Shown piece after piece: positions 1 through 8,050 of a stretch of DNA of 57,306 bases. This DNA is from an uncultured Clostridia bacterium (GTDB taxonomy: Bacteria; Bacillota; Clostridia; Oscillospirales; Acutalibacteraceae). The notes under the pieces were generated by a model that was not told the origin of the DNA, did no database searches, and saw only the letters and a program-made list of their open reading frames with translations. Location of the stretch: contig CANARN010000008.1 in NCBI GenBank assembly GCA_947364045.1, forward strand, positions 1 to 57,306, given 5' to 3'. The position numbers were made by a program, and so were the translations under genes. The first letter of the stretch is position 1, and the number at the start of each line of letters is the position of its first letter.

Positions 1-55
1 TCTCAATCACTTTTTCTATTCTATTTTAGTCTCACATCTATTGTAACTCTACAAT
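1..55. repeat. Left copy of 55-bp terminal inverted repeat
   Basis: These 55 bases are the exact reverse complement of 57252-57306. Identity stops at base 56 (G here; the other copy continues differently). The inner edge of the repeat is a palindrome at 40-55, ATTGTA-ACTC-TACAAT. A shared length of exactly 55 equals a common de Bruijn k-mer size, so the contig probably stops in a longer repeat present on both sides in opposite orientation. The element itself is not identifiable from this fragment. Confidence 0.9.
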
Positions 56-83
56 GCACTTTCATATTTATATATTTGTTTTG

Positions 84-112
84 TTGATTTTTATATTATT
101 TTGTGGTAAAAT
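84..112 (+). promoter_or_regulatory. Sigma-A-type promoter of the surface-polymer operon
   Basis: TTGATT at 84-89 and TAAAAT at 107-112 are separated by 17 bases, with a TGG extended -10 just before the hexamer. It faces the exporter gene starting at 209, leaving an untranslated leader of roughly 90 bases. The leader contains a small hairpin, CGCTC-AAAAA-GAGCG, at 168-182. This is the only good promoter seen before the seven plus-strand genes. Nothing else is recognisable in 56-208. Confidence 0.65.
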
Positions 113-208
113 ATGTTATCTGTATATTGCCTTTACCGCAAATACAATATATTTTTTAAAAAACAACCGCTCAAAAAGAGCGTTCAATTTTAAAGCGAGG
201 TCGGAAAA

Positions 209-1039
209 ATGAATCCGTTTAAAGCCCTTTCTGAATTGACTGTGCTTAACATTAAACATACTAAGCAGTCATTCTCAATGGCAGGAAGTGAATTGAAAAA
301 GAAATACAGCAGCACTCTGTTCGGCTGGGCGTGGGCAATTGTTCGCCCGCTGGTTTTTATTTTTGTTTATTGGTTCGCGATGTCCGTAGGAATCCGCGGC
401 AATAAGCCGATTGTTATGGAAAGCGGAGATAAAGTACCGTACATTATTTGGATGATACCGGGTGTTATCGCGTGGTTCGTTCTGCAGGAAACACTTTCGG
501 CAGGCGTTGTTTGCGTAAGGCATAACAGCCACCTTGTCAACAAAATGCTCTTTCCGGTAGGCACAATCCCCGTTTTCAGCACAATAAGCTATTTCTTTTC
601 GCATATTCTTATGATAGTAATATCAATAATTATTTTCGCCGTTTCCAAATATCCGCTGACGGTATATATGCTTCAGCTCCCGTTTTATTTTCTTTTGTTT
701 TTTACGTTCTGCTGTATAACGGCAACATTTATTTCTACGCTGGGCGTTATCAGCCGTGATTTTGAGCAGTTTATCAAGGCAATTTTAAATGTATTCTTTT
801 GGATGTCCCCTGTTTTGTGGCAGATTTCAAAGGTGGAAAACAAATATATTGCCTTTGCGCTGAAGCTTAACCCCTTTAACTATTTTGTTACCGGCTACCG
901 TGACGCGTTTTTAGGGCAGGCTTGGTTTTGGGAGCATCAGAAATACACAGCCTATATAGTTATATTTATAATTATTTTTGCGCTGTTCACAGCTTCTCTT
1001 CACAAAAAACTTGCTCCCGAATTTGCCGATGTGCTTTAA
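209..1039 (+). CDS. ABC-2 type polysaccharide/teichoic acid export permease (Wzm/TagG-like)
   Basis: This 276-residue integral membrane protein should form the channel half of an ABC exporter that moves a lipid-linked cell-surface polymer across the membrane. About six hydrophobic segments are visible (near residues 36-62, 76-98, 117-146, 156-180, 192-207 and 248-265). The conserved region FEQFIKAILNVFFWMSPVLW near 185-204 is typical of the Wzm/TagG/RfbA family, and the length is normal for it. The start is supported by AGCGAGG a few bases upstream. The ATPase gene follows after only 15 bases, so the two form a transporter pair. The polymer cannot be read from this protein, but the downstream LicD and TagB/F-type genes favour a phosphodiester-linked polymer. 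Confidence 0.9.
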   Translation: MNPFKALSELTVLNIKHTKQSFSMAGSELKKKYSSTLFGWAWAIVRPLVFIFVYWFAMSVGIRGNKPIVMESGDKVPYIIWMIPGVIAWFVLQETLSAGVVCVRHNSHLVNKMLFPVGTIPVFSTISYFFSHILMIVISIIIFAVSKYPLTVYMLQLPFYFLLFFTFCCITATFISTLGVISRDFEQFIKAILNVFFWMSPVLWQISKVENKYIAFALKLNPFNYFVTGYRDAFLGQAWFWEHQKYTAYIVIFIIIFALFTASLHKKLAPEFADVL

Positions 1040-1054
1040 GAGGTGTTTATAAAT

Positions 1055-2260
1055 ATGGAAAACAAAGACTATTCTGTAAAGGTTGAACATCTTACAAAAA
1101 TTTATAAAAAATACAAACATCCGTGGTACAGAGTTCTGAATGCTTTTTCCTCAAAGGTTCCTTATAAAGAGTTCTACGCTATGAAGGATCTTTCCGTTAC
1201 TATTCCTAAAGGCGAAGCAGTAGGGATTATCGGCAAAAACGGCAACGGTAAATCCACTCTCCTTAAAATGATAACCGGCGTTACAAAAATGACCTCGGGC
1301 ACGATTGAAACAAACGGCAGAATTGTGGCTATGCTGGAGCTTACTTCAGGCTTTGACAAAGAGCTTACAGGGCGTGAAAATGCTTATATCAAGGGCAGAA
1401 CAATCGGTCTTACAAAAGAGGAAATTAACAGCCGTATGGACGCAATTCTTCAGTTTGCGGATATAGGCGACTTTATTGACCAGCCCGTCAGAACCTACTC
1501 CAGCGGTATGAAATCCCGTCTTGGTTTTGCCGTCAGCGTAAATCTTGACCCCGACATTTTAATTGTTGACGAGGTTCTCGCCGTCGGAGACGTATCCTTT
1601 AAGCTCAAATGCCTTGCAAAAATGGAAGAATTTCGCAAGCAGGGTAAAACTATTCTCTTTGTAAGCCATGACCTTTCTACAATAAAGGCATTTTGCTCAT
1701 CATGTATGTGGATAAAGCACGGCGAGCTTATGTACTACGGTCAGACGGGTACAGCCGTTCAGATGTATCAGGATTATCTTAAAGCCGAGCGCAGAGCGGA
1801 AAACGAGCGCAGACGTAAAGAAAATGCCGATTTACTTCTTACTAAAGACGATATGCTTCATCCAAACAAAGCCCGATTGGTAAACAGCTTGGGCGAAGAG
1901 CAAAAAGTATTTTCTGCGGGTGAGGACATTGAGATTTCCGCAAATTACGAGGTAAATGTTTCGGCGGACAACCTTAACTGCGCTATTACCGTTTATGACA
2001 GCGAGCAGAAAGAAATTTTCTCCTCCGACCGTCAAGGCAAGCAGTTTGTACTCAAAAACAGCGTAGGCAAGCACAAGCTTCACATAGTGCTTCACCAGCC
2101 GCAATTACTTGCAGGACATTATTTCATAACCTGCGAAATCTGGAATCCTCAGTCGGGCTTTGTGCGCGGAGTTATGAATAAAAAACCCTTTGAAATAAAA
2201 TCCGACACATTTATGGGAACAGGAATAATGCATATTGACTGCACCTGTACAAGCGCGTGA
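1055..2260 (+). CDS. ABC exporter ATPase with C-terminal Wzt-like domain (TagH/Wzt-like)
   Basis: This is the ATP-hydrolysing partner of the permease just upstream. Counting from the ATG at 1055, the Walker A motif GKNGNGKST lies near 60-68, the signature YSSGMKSRL near 148-156 and Walker B DILIVDEVLA near 167-176. Residues about 255-401 form an extra beta-rich domain like the Wzt C-terminal domain. That domain recognises the polymer cap or modification before export in O-antigen systems. An in-frame GTG exists at 1043, but AAGAGG at 1038-1043 lies at a good distance for the ATG at 1055, which I prefer. The stop overlaps the GTG of the next gene, implying translational coupling. Confidence 0.9.
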   Translation: MENKDYSVKVEHLTKIYKKYKHPWYRVLNAFSSKVPYKEFYAMKDLSVTIPKGEAVGIIGKNGNGKSTLLKMITGVTKMTSGTIETNGRIVAMLELTSGFDKELTGRENAYIKGRTIGLTKEEINSRMDAILQFADIGDFIDQPVRTYSSGMKSRLGFAVSVNLDPDILIVDEVLAVGDVSFKLKCLAKMEEFRKQGKTILFVSHDLSTIKAFCSSCMWIKHGELMYYGQTGTAVQMYQDYLKAERRAENERRRKENADLLLTKDDMLHPNKARLVNSLGEEQKVFSAGEDIEISANYEVNVSADNLNCAITVYDSEQKEIFSSDRQGKQFVLKNSVGKHKLHIVLHQPQLLAGHYFITCEIWNPQSGFVRGVMNKKPFEIKSDTFMGTGIMHIDCTCTSA

Positions 2261-3201
2261 GAATTATGAATATTTTACACAAAGTCAAGACTCTCTTTGA
2301 AACAAACGTTATGTTTCGGCAAATAATTGCTAATAATAAAAATATCAGCTTCATTACAGAGCAGGAAACCGAAAGTCTTCAAAAGGTTTTGCTTGAGATG
2401 ATGAAGGACATTCATTTTGTCTGCGAGAAATATTCTCTTACCTATTTTCTGGGCGGCGGCTCCTGTCTCGGAGCTGTACGGCACAAGGGCTTTATTCCGT
2501 GGGATGACGATATGGACGTTATTATGCCCCGCTCGGATTATGACAAGCTTCCCTTTTATATGAGCGTTGAATTTCCCGAGAAATATTATTATCAGGAGCT
2601 TCGTCTTTCAGAAAATTATGACGCCAATTTTATGAAAATACGGCTTAACGGCTCGGTATGCAGTGAAATTTTTGAAAGCGAGCCTGAAAAAGCAGGTATT
2701 TTCATTGACATCAATCCTCTTGAAAACATTTACGGCAGTGCCGTTCGCCGCAAGCTGCACGGCGCCTTGTGCGAGCTGTTGCTGCTTATTTGCTCTTGTG
2801 TAAGGCTGAAGGAAAACGCGCCTAAAATTATGCCTTATATTACCGATGAAAAACAACGCGCGGTTGTTAAACGTAAGCTACGGCTTGCAAAGCTTTTATC
2901 CTTTCACTCATTAAGAGAATGGCTTTTTATTACCGAAAATCGACTGTCATCCTGTAAAGATGTGAACAGCGCGTTCGTTTCAATTCCTACAGGAAGAAAA
3001 CACTATTTCGGCGAAATGCAGCCGAGAAAAACCTTTGAAAAAGCTGTCTTAACCGATTTTGAGGATACGCAGTTTTATATTATGACAGATTACAACGCTT
3101 ATCTGACGTCTCTTTTCGGCGGGGATTATATGACTCCTCCGCCTGAGAACAAGCGCGAACGCCATGCTGTTACAGAGCTTAAGTTCCCCGAAAATTATTA
3201 A
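2257..3201 (+). CDS. LicD family phosphotransferase
   Basis: LicD enzymes transfer phosphocholine or a phospho-polyol from a CDP-activated donor to a glycan. The family motif is complete at about residues 66-88: GGGSCLGAVRHKG followed by FIPWDDDMDV, whose aspartates bind metal. The length, 314 residues, is usual. The GTG start overlaps the preceding stop by four bases; an ATG at 2266 is an alternative start. Relatives in the wider family (fukutin, FKRP) use CDP-ribitol, which fits the cytidylyltransferase gene at 5044. No choline kinase or choline cytidylyltransferase is visible here, so phosphocholine is not specifically supported. Confidence 0.85.
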   Translation: MRIMNILHKVKTLFETNVMFRQIIANNKNISFITEQETESLQKVLLEMMKDIHFVCEKYSLTYFLGGGSCLGAVRHKGFIPWDDDMDVIMPRSDYDKLPFYMSVEFPEKYYYQELRLSENYDANFMKIRLNGSVCSEIFESEPEKAGIFIDINPLENIYGSAVRRKLHGALCELLLLICSCVRLKENAPKIMPYITDEKQRAVVKRKLRLAKLLSFHSLREWLFITENRLSSCKDVNSAFVSIPTGRKHYFGEMQPRKTFEKAVLTDFEDTQFYIMTDYNAYLTSLFGGDYMTPPPENKRERHAVTELKFPENY

Positions 3202-3254
3202 ATATAATGCTCTGTCAGGCTTAACTTTTGTGGGGTTATTTGTGGAGGTAAATA

Positions 3255-5012
3255 ATGAATCATCTTGAAAGCACAGGTGTATTCCGTGCATTTGTTAAAA
3301 ATATTTATTGGGAAAGAGTGCATCTTTTTTTAGAAATTGATTTGGATTTTAAAGAAAATATTTCAGAAGATATTCCTATTGAATTTTACGGTGTCAATGC
3401 GCTCGGTCAGGCTCGGATTAAATTTGATATAATTGAACACAGTGATAATCATTATAAGATCACGGCAAATATTACAAATAACGGTCAAAACAGATGTGTT
3501 CCCATAGGCTCTTACACTGTTTTTGTATGTCAGGGTGAAAATATTTTAGCGGACTGTGAAACAGATATTTCCATCGTCGGAGAGATGGACAACTTCTCAA
3601 GGCAATTTCTTTACGCACGACAGAATAAATCGTACAATATTAAATTTTATGTAGGAGATTCAAACGAGTATTTACCGTTTAGAATGAGAACCTTAAATCT
3701 GGCAAGAACACATCTCAATTTTCCGTCAACAGCAAGCTTAAGCAAAAAAATAAAAAAAGCATTTAAAGACAGTATTTTTGCCGCAAGAGCAAACATTCGC
3801 CGTATTATGAAGTTGATGTATCTGTTAAACCGAAGGAAAAGAAAAAAAACCGTTCTTTTTTTAACTGAACAAAGTTTTGAAATCAAATCCAACCTTAAAG
3901 CAGTTTCGGACAGAATGCTTGAAAGAGGGCTTGATAAAGATTTTAAAATCATATTTTCAGCAAGAAAATGGTCAGACGGTCCTTTTTCTGTAATAAGCTG
4001 GCTCAAGGTTTTAAATAAAATTTCCCAAAGCGGCACAATCTTTGTTGACGACCATGTTCCTCTGTTCGACTGGTTAAAGCTAAAAGATGACACTATGCTT
4101 ATTCAGCTATGGCATGCAGGCGCAGGCTTTAAATCCTCAGGATACAGCCGTTGGGGCCAGCTTGGTGCTCCCGCTCCACAGTCATGCCACAGGCAGTACA
4201 GCTATGGTATTGCAGGCTCCAAGCACATAGCTCCGTTTTTTTCTGAGCTTTGGGGAATTAACGATGAGCGTGTTATTGCAACAGGAATGCCCCGAATGGA
4301 TGAATATCTTGACTCTTCTCACAGAGAAGTTCTCATAAAGGAATTATATGAGCAGTTCCCCATTTGCAACGGCAAAAAAGTTATATTATACGCACCTACC
4401 TACCGCGGAAAAAACAGTTCAACCGCCTTTTACCCTTATGATCTTATTGACTTTAAAGGTCTTTATGATGTATGCGGCGATGAATATGTAGTTCTGTTTA
4501 AGATGCACCCGTGGGTAGTTGAGGATATTGTTATCCCTGAGGAATATTCCGACAAATTCATTGATGTAAAAAGCTATCCCAACATAAATAACCTATTTTA
4601 CATCGTTGATTTGCTTATTACTGACTATTCATCAAACATATTTGAATTTTCGCTTATGCACAAGCCTATGCTTTTCTTTGCTTACGATAAAATTCAGTAT
4701 TCCTTTTCACGTGGTTTCCACCGTGCTTATGAGGAATCTGCGCCCGGCAAAGTTGTGTATACCTTTGACGCTCTTTTGGACGCAATTAAAAATAAAGATT
4801 TTGAATATGAAAAGGTAGAAGACTATCTCGAAAAGCATTTCGATTATATTGACAGCGGTGCGTCTGACAGAGTTATTGACTGGTTCCTGCTCGGCAAAAT
4901 GCCGCAGGATATTACCGATGCAATTATGAAAAAAGAGGAAGAGATGGAAAATATGATGCTTATGGACTTTACTCTTCCCGAAGAAACCGATTTGCCAGCT
5001 GAAGAGGCTTAA
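3255..5012 (+). CDS. CDP-glycerol/CDP-ribitol:polymer glycerophosphotransferase (TagF/TarL-like)
   Basis: This enzyme would transfer a polyol phosphate from its CDP form onto a growing teichoic-type chain at the cytoplasmic membrane face. The C-terminal catalytic half carries the family landmarks QLWHAGAGFK at 284-293, YAPTYRG at 379-385, HPW at 418-420 and ITDYSSNIFEF at 455-465. Residues 1-150 form a separate N-terminal domain of unclear function, followed by a basic linker near 165-200. GGAGGT at 3244-3249 supports the ATG at 3255. An acidic tail rich in Glu and Met closes the protein. The donor, glycerol or ribitol, cannot be decided from the sequence alone. Confidence 0.88.
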   Translation: MNHLESTGVFRAFVKNIYWERVHLFLEIDLDFKENISEDIPIEFYGVNALGQARIKFDIIEHSDNHYKITANITNNGQNRCVPIGSYTVFVCQGENILADCETDISIVGEMDNFSRQFLYARQNKSYNIKFYVGDSNEYLPFRMRTLNLARTHLNFPSTASLSKKIKKAFKDSIFAARANIRRIMKLMYLLNRRKRKKTVLFLTEQSFEIKSNLKAVSDRMLERGLDKDFKIIFSARKWSDGPFSVISWLKVLNKISQSGTIFVDDHVPLFDWLKLKDDTMLIQLWHAGAGFKSSGYSRWGQLGAPAPQSCHRQYSYGIAGSKHIAPFFSELWGINDERVIATGMPRMDEYLDSSHREVLIKELYEQFPICNGKKVILYAPTYRGKNSSTAFYPYDLIDFKGLYDVCGDEYVVLFKMHPWVVEDIVIPEEYSDKFIDVKSYPNINNLFYIVDLLITDYSSNIFEFSLMHKPMLFFAYDKIQYSFSRGFHRAYEESAPGKVVYTFDALLDAIKNKDFEYEKVEDYLEKHFDYIDSGASDRVIDWFLLGKMPQDITDAIMKKEEEMENMMLMDFTLPEETDLPAEEA

Positions 5013-5043
5013 ATAAAAATTTTTAGGTGTAAAGGAGTCCACT

Positions 5044-5796
5044 ATGAAAAAAATAGCTATTATTTTTGCAGGCGGAAGCGGTGCCCGTATGGGTGCAGGA
5101 ATACCGAAGCAGTTTATTGAGGTAAACGGCAAGCCGATTATCATTCATACTCTTGATATTTTTGAGGATCACTCTGAAATTGACGAAATTTATGTCGCCT
5201 GTAAAGAGGACTGCATAAAACAGCTTGAAAAATACTGCCGCAGATTTTTGATTACAAAACTTCGTGCAATCGTTCCGGGCGGTGCTACGGGTCAGGATTC
5301 CATTTACAACGCTCTTTGCGCTGCAAAAAAAGATAATGACGACGCCATCGTACTCATTCACGACGGAGTGCGCCCATATATCACCAAAGACGTTATTTCT
5401 GCAAATATTGAAAGCGTAGAAAAATTTGGTTCGGCAATTACCTGCACAGCGCTTTATGAAACTCCCGTTGTAAGCCATGACGGTTATTCTATCGACGAAG
5501 TGCCAGACCGTTCAAAATATTTCACAGCACAAGCTCCGCAGAGTTTCCGATTAAATGATGTTCTCGCCGCTCACGAGCAAACACGCAAGGTAAATCCCAA
5601 CTACACAGGCATTGTTGATACCTGCAACCTTATGAAATCTTTGGGAATTGACGTTAAGCTTGTCGCAGGTCCAAGAGGCAATATTAAGGTTACTACACCG
5701 GAAGATATTTACACCTTCCGTGCACTTATAGAGTACCGTGAATCAGTTCAGACATTCGGATTTACAAGAAAAGAAGTTACAGAAAAATTAAAATAA
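5044..5796 (+). CDS. IspD/TarI family cytidylyltransferase (probable CDP-polyol synthase)
   Basis: The protein forms a CDP-activated intermediate from CTP and a sugar-alcohol phosphate. The N-terminal nucleotide-binding loop AGGSGARMGAGIPKQF is at about 10-25 and the signature HDGVRP near 111-116. MEP-pathway IspD normally reads HDAARP; the Gly-Val form is closer to TarI and animal ISPD, which make CDP-ribitol. The context of LicD and two TagB/F-type transferases also favours a role in surface-polymer donor synthesis. The length, 250 residues, is slightly longer than typical IspD. True IspD remains possible. The next gene follows after 11 bases. Confidence 0.82.
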   Translation: MKKIAIIFAGGSGARMGAGIPKQFIEVNGKPIIIHTLDIFEDHSEIDEIYVACKEDCIKQLEKYCRRFLITKLRAIVPGGATGQDSIYNALCAAKKDNDDAIVLIHDGVRPYITKDVISANIESVEKFGSAITCTALYETPVVSHDGYSIDEVPDRSKYFTAQAPQSFRLNDVLAAHEQTRKVNPNYTGIVDTCNLMKSLGIDVKLVAGPRGNIKVTTPEDIYTFRALIEYRESVQTFGFTRKEVTEKLK

Positions 5797-5807
5797 GAAG
5801 GGCGATT

Positions 5808-6875
5808 ATGATTTTTACTGAAAATAAAATAATTCAAAATGATATTGCTGAAATTTCCGACTCACAGTATATCCCGTGGGATCTGCTTAAAAACAAAGCT
5901 ATTCTTGTAACCGGTGCTACAGGTCTTATAGGAAGTCAAACCGTATTAGCACTCTTATATGCAAATGAGAAAAAGAACCTTAACTTAACTGTTTATGCTG
6001 TTGTAAGAAATGAGCAGAAGGCAAAAAGCATATTCGAGAAAGCATTGAGCAAAAGCTTGAAATTCGTTGTGCAGGATATTCTTGAACCTTTAACAGTAAC
6101 AGACAAAATTGACTATATCATTCACGGAGCAAGTATGACAGGCTCTAAGGATTTTGTCGATTTTCCTGTTGAAACTATCAAAACCGCAATTCAGGGAACT
6201 GAAAACATTTTGGAATTTGCCAAAAATAACACGGTAGACGGAATGGTTTATCTTTCCTCTCTTGAGGTGTATGGTGTTGTTGATTTTTCAGTAAAAAAAG
6301 TACCCGAAACACTTTACGGCACCCTTGACCCTATGAGTGTTCGGAGCAGTTACTCCGAAAGCAAACGAATGGTTGAATGTATGTGCGCATCTTACGCGTC
6401 CGAATATAGCCTGCCCATTAAGGCAGTGCGCCTTTGTCAGACCTTCGGCGCAGGTGTTTCATATAATGACAACCGAGTTTTTGCTCAATTCGCAAGAAGT
6501 ATAATTGAGGGTAAAGACATTATTCTTAAAACAGACGGCAGTACAGAACGTAACTATTGCTATATAAAAGATGCGATTGCAGGCATTTTGACTGTACTGC
6601 TTAAGGGTAATTCAGGCGAAGTTTATAATATCGCAAATAAAAACACTTTAATTACAATACGCGCAATGGCTGAAATGCTTATAAATAAATATCCGCAAAG
6701 CGGTTCATCTCTTGTTTTTGATATTGCGCAGGATGTTACAAAGCTTGGCTACAACCCGAAAATTGTTATGAATCTTGATACAACAAAAATCGAATCTCTC
6801 GGCTGGGAGGCAACAGTGGATTTGCCCGATATGTTTGAAAGAATGATAATAAGTATGACTCAAAAAAATGATTGA
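5808..6875 (+). CDS. Extended SDR, NAD-dependent epimerase/dehydratase family
   Basis: This is a Rossmann-fold oxidoreductase acting on a sugar or nucleotide-linked substrate. The dinucleotide motif TGATGLIG is at 35-42. The catalytic triad appears as SS at 150-151 with Y182 and K186 (the YSESK stretch). RNYCYIKDAI near 250 is typical of extended SDRs. GAAGGG just upstream supports the start. It directly follows the IspD/TarI-type gene, the place where TarJ (a zinc alcohol dehydrogenase reducing ribulose 5-phosphate) would sit in a TarIJ pair. It is not a TarJ homologue by its motifs. It may reduce, epimerise or otherwise tailor the precursor or the CDP-linked product. The substrate is unknown. 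Confidence 0.82.
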   Translation: MIFTENKIIQNDIAEISDSQYIPWDLLKNKAILVTGATGLIGSQTVLALLYANEKKNLNLTVYAVVRNEQKAKSIFEKALSKSLKFVVQDILEPLTVTDKIDYIIHGASMTGSKDFVDFPVETIKTAIQGTENILEFAKNNTVDGMVYLSSLEVYGVVDFSVKKVPETLYGTLDPMSVRSSYSESKRMVECMCASYASEYSLPIKAVRLCQTFGAGVSYNDNRVFAQFARSIIEGKDIILKTDGSTERNYCYIKDAIAGILTVLLKGNSGEVYNIANKNTLITIRAMAEMLINKYPQSGSSLVFDIAQDVTKLGYNPKIVMNLDTTKIESLGWEATVDLPDMFERMIISMTQKND

Positions 6876-8001
6876 ACTGATTAAATACTGCCTTGCATTT
6901 ATAATAAAATTAAGCTGGAATATTCTCGCCCCATTTGTTCCGATTAAAAAAGGGCGAATTGTTTTTGACAGCTATTTAGGCTCGCAGTATTCCTGCAACC
7001 CGAAGGCGCTTTATGAATATCTTTTGAATAAGGATGCTGACAGCTTTGAATTTATCTGGGCATTCAGCGAGCCTGAAAAATATGATTTTCTCAGCAAAAA
7101 TAAAAATACTAAAATCTGCAAATACCGTTCCCTTAAACATAAATTTTATTCGTTTTCCGCGCAGATGATTGTTTTCAATTTTCACAGAACAAATGAAATG
7201 CCGTCACGCAATGGGCAAATTCGGCTTCAGACGTGGCACGGCGGAGGATGTTATAAAAAAACAGGCAAGGGCATAGGCTATAATTCGGCAATTCACAACT
7301 GGGTACTGGAACGCCAGTCAAAATACGATATAACCCATTACGTTTCAAGCAGTCAGTTTTTCACTGATGAGGTAATACACTTTCAGTACGGATTTTACGG
7401 CAATGTTCTGAATATAGGTATGCCGAGAAACGATATACTTTTTTCAAGCAATGAAGAAGTCCGCTCTTATGTGCGCTCAGAGCTTAATATCCCTAACGGC
7501 ACATTTGCTGTTCTGTATGCGCCCACCTACCGTGACAACGGCACACCGCTCGCCCCGTTAGATATAGCAGAGCTTTCAGACAGTATAAAAAAGCGGTTCG
7601 GCAGAGACACGGTTGTTCTAATCAGAGCGCATAGATTTTCAAGGAATTACGATTTTGAAAATGCTGTTGATGTGTCTGATTACCCTGATATGCAGGAGCT
7701 TTTAATTGCCTGCGATATGCTGATTTCGGACTACTCATCAAGCATTTGGGATTTCTCATTTACCGAGAAGCCCTGCCTCCTCTATACGCCCGATTTGGAA
7801 AATTACGAAAAGATACGGGGCTTTGACAGGGATATTCATTCGTGGGGCTTCCCTGTATGCAAAGATAACGAGGAGCTTCAAAACAGCATACTGAGCTTTG
7901 ATGAAAATCAGTTTAAATGCAGTATGAACAAGCATCACAAAGATTTAGGCTCCTTTGAAACAGGAACCGCCTGCGAGCAAATATACAAGCTGCTTAAATA
8001 G
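6868..8001 (+). CDS. CDP-glycerol glycerophosphotransferase family protein (TagB-like)
   Basis: This second polyol-phosphate transferase is shorter (377 residues) and lacks the extra N-terminal domain of the first. Landmarks are TWHGGG at 122-127, YAPTYRD at 217-223, RAHR at 253-256 and SDYSSSIWDF at 287-296. A hydrophobic N-terminus, near residues 7-24, suggests membrane association, as in TagB primases. The start overlaps the SDR stop by eight bases. One attractive reading is that this enzyme adds the first unit (TagB role) and the 3255-5012 enzyme extends. The order of action is inference. The operon ends at the terminator 8019-8050. Confidence 0.86.
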   Translation: MIELIKYCLAFIIKLSWNILAPFVPIKKGRIVFDSYLGSQYSCNPKALYEYLLNKDADSFEFIWAFSEPEKYDFLSKNKNTKICKYRSLKHKFYSFSAQMIVFNFHRTNEMPSRNGQIRLQTWHGGGCYKKTGKGIGYNSAIHNWVLERQSKYDITHYVSSSQFFTDEVIHFQYGFYGNVLNIGMPRNDILFSSNEEVRSYVRSELNIPNGTFAVLYAPTYRDNGTPLAPLDIAELSDSIKKRFGRDTVVLIRAHRFSRNYDFENAVDVSDYPDMQELLIACDMLISDYSSSIWDFSFTEKPCLLYTPDLENYEKIRGFDRDIHSWGFPVCKDNEELQNSILSFDENQFKCSMNKHHKDLGSFETGTACEQIYKLLK

Positions 8002-8018
8002 AATAAAACGCATATAAA

Positions 8019-8050
8019 AAACCGCTCAGACTGATCTGAGCGGTTTTTTT
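8019..8050. terminator. Bidirectional intrinsic terminator
   Basis: AACCGCTCAGA-CTGA-TCTGAGCGGTT forms an 11-bp perfect stem, with T-runs on the plus side and an A-run on the other. It separates the plus-strand polymer operon from the convergent acyltransferase gene ending at 8049 and can serve both. Confidence 0.88.

Noticed and set aside
5044-5796. Cytidylyltransferase considered as the MEP-pathway IspD
   Set aside because: Gly-Val in the HDxxRP motif and the polymer-gene context favour a TarI/ISPD-like role, although IspD is not excluded.
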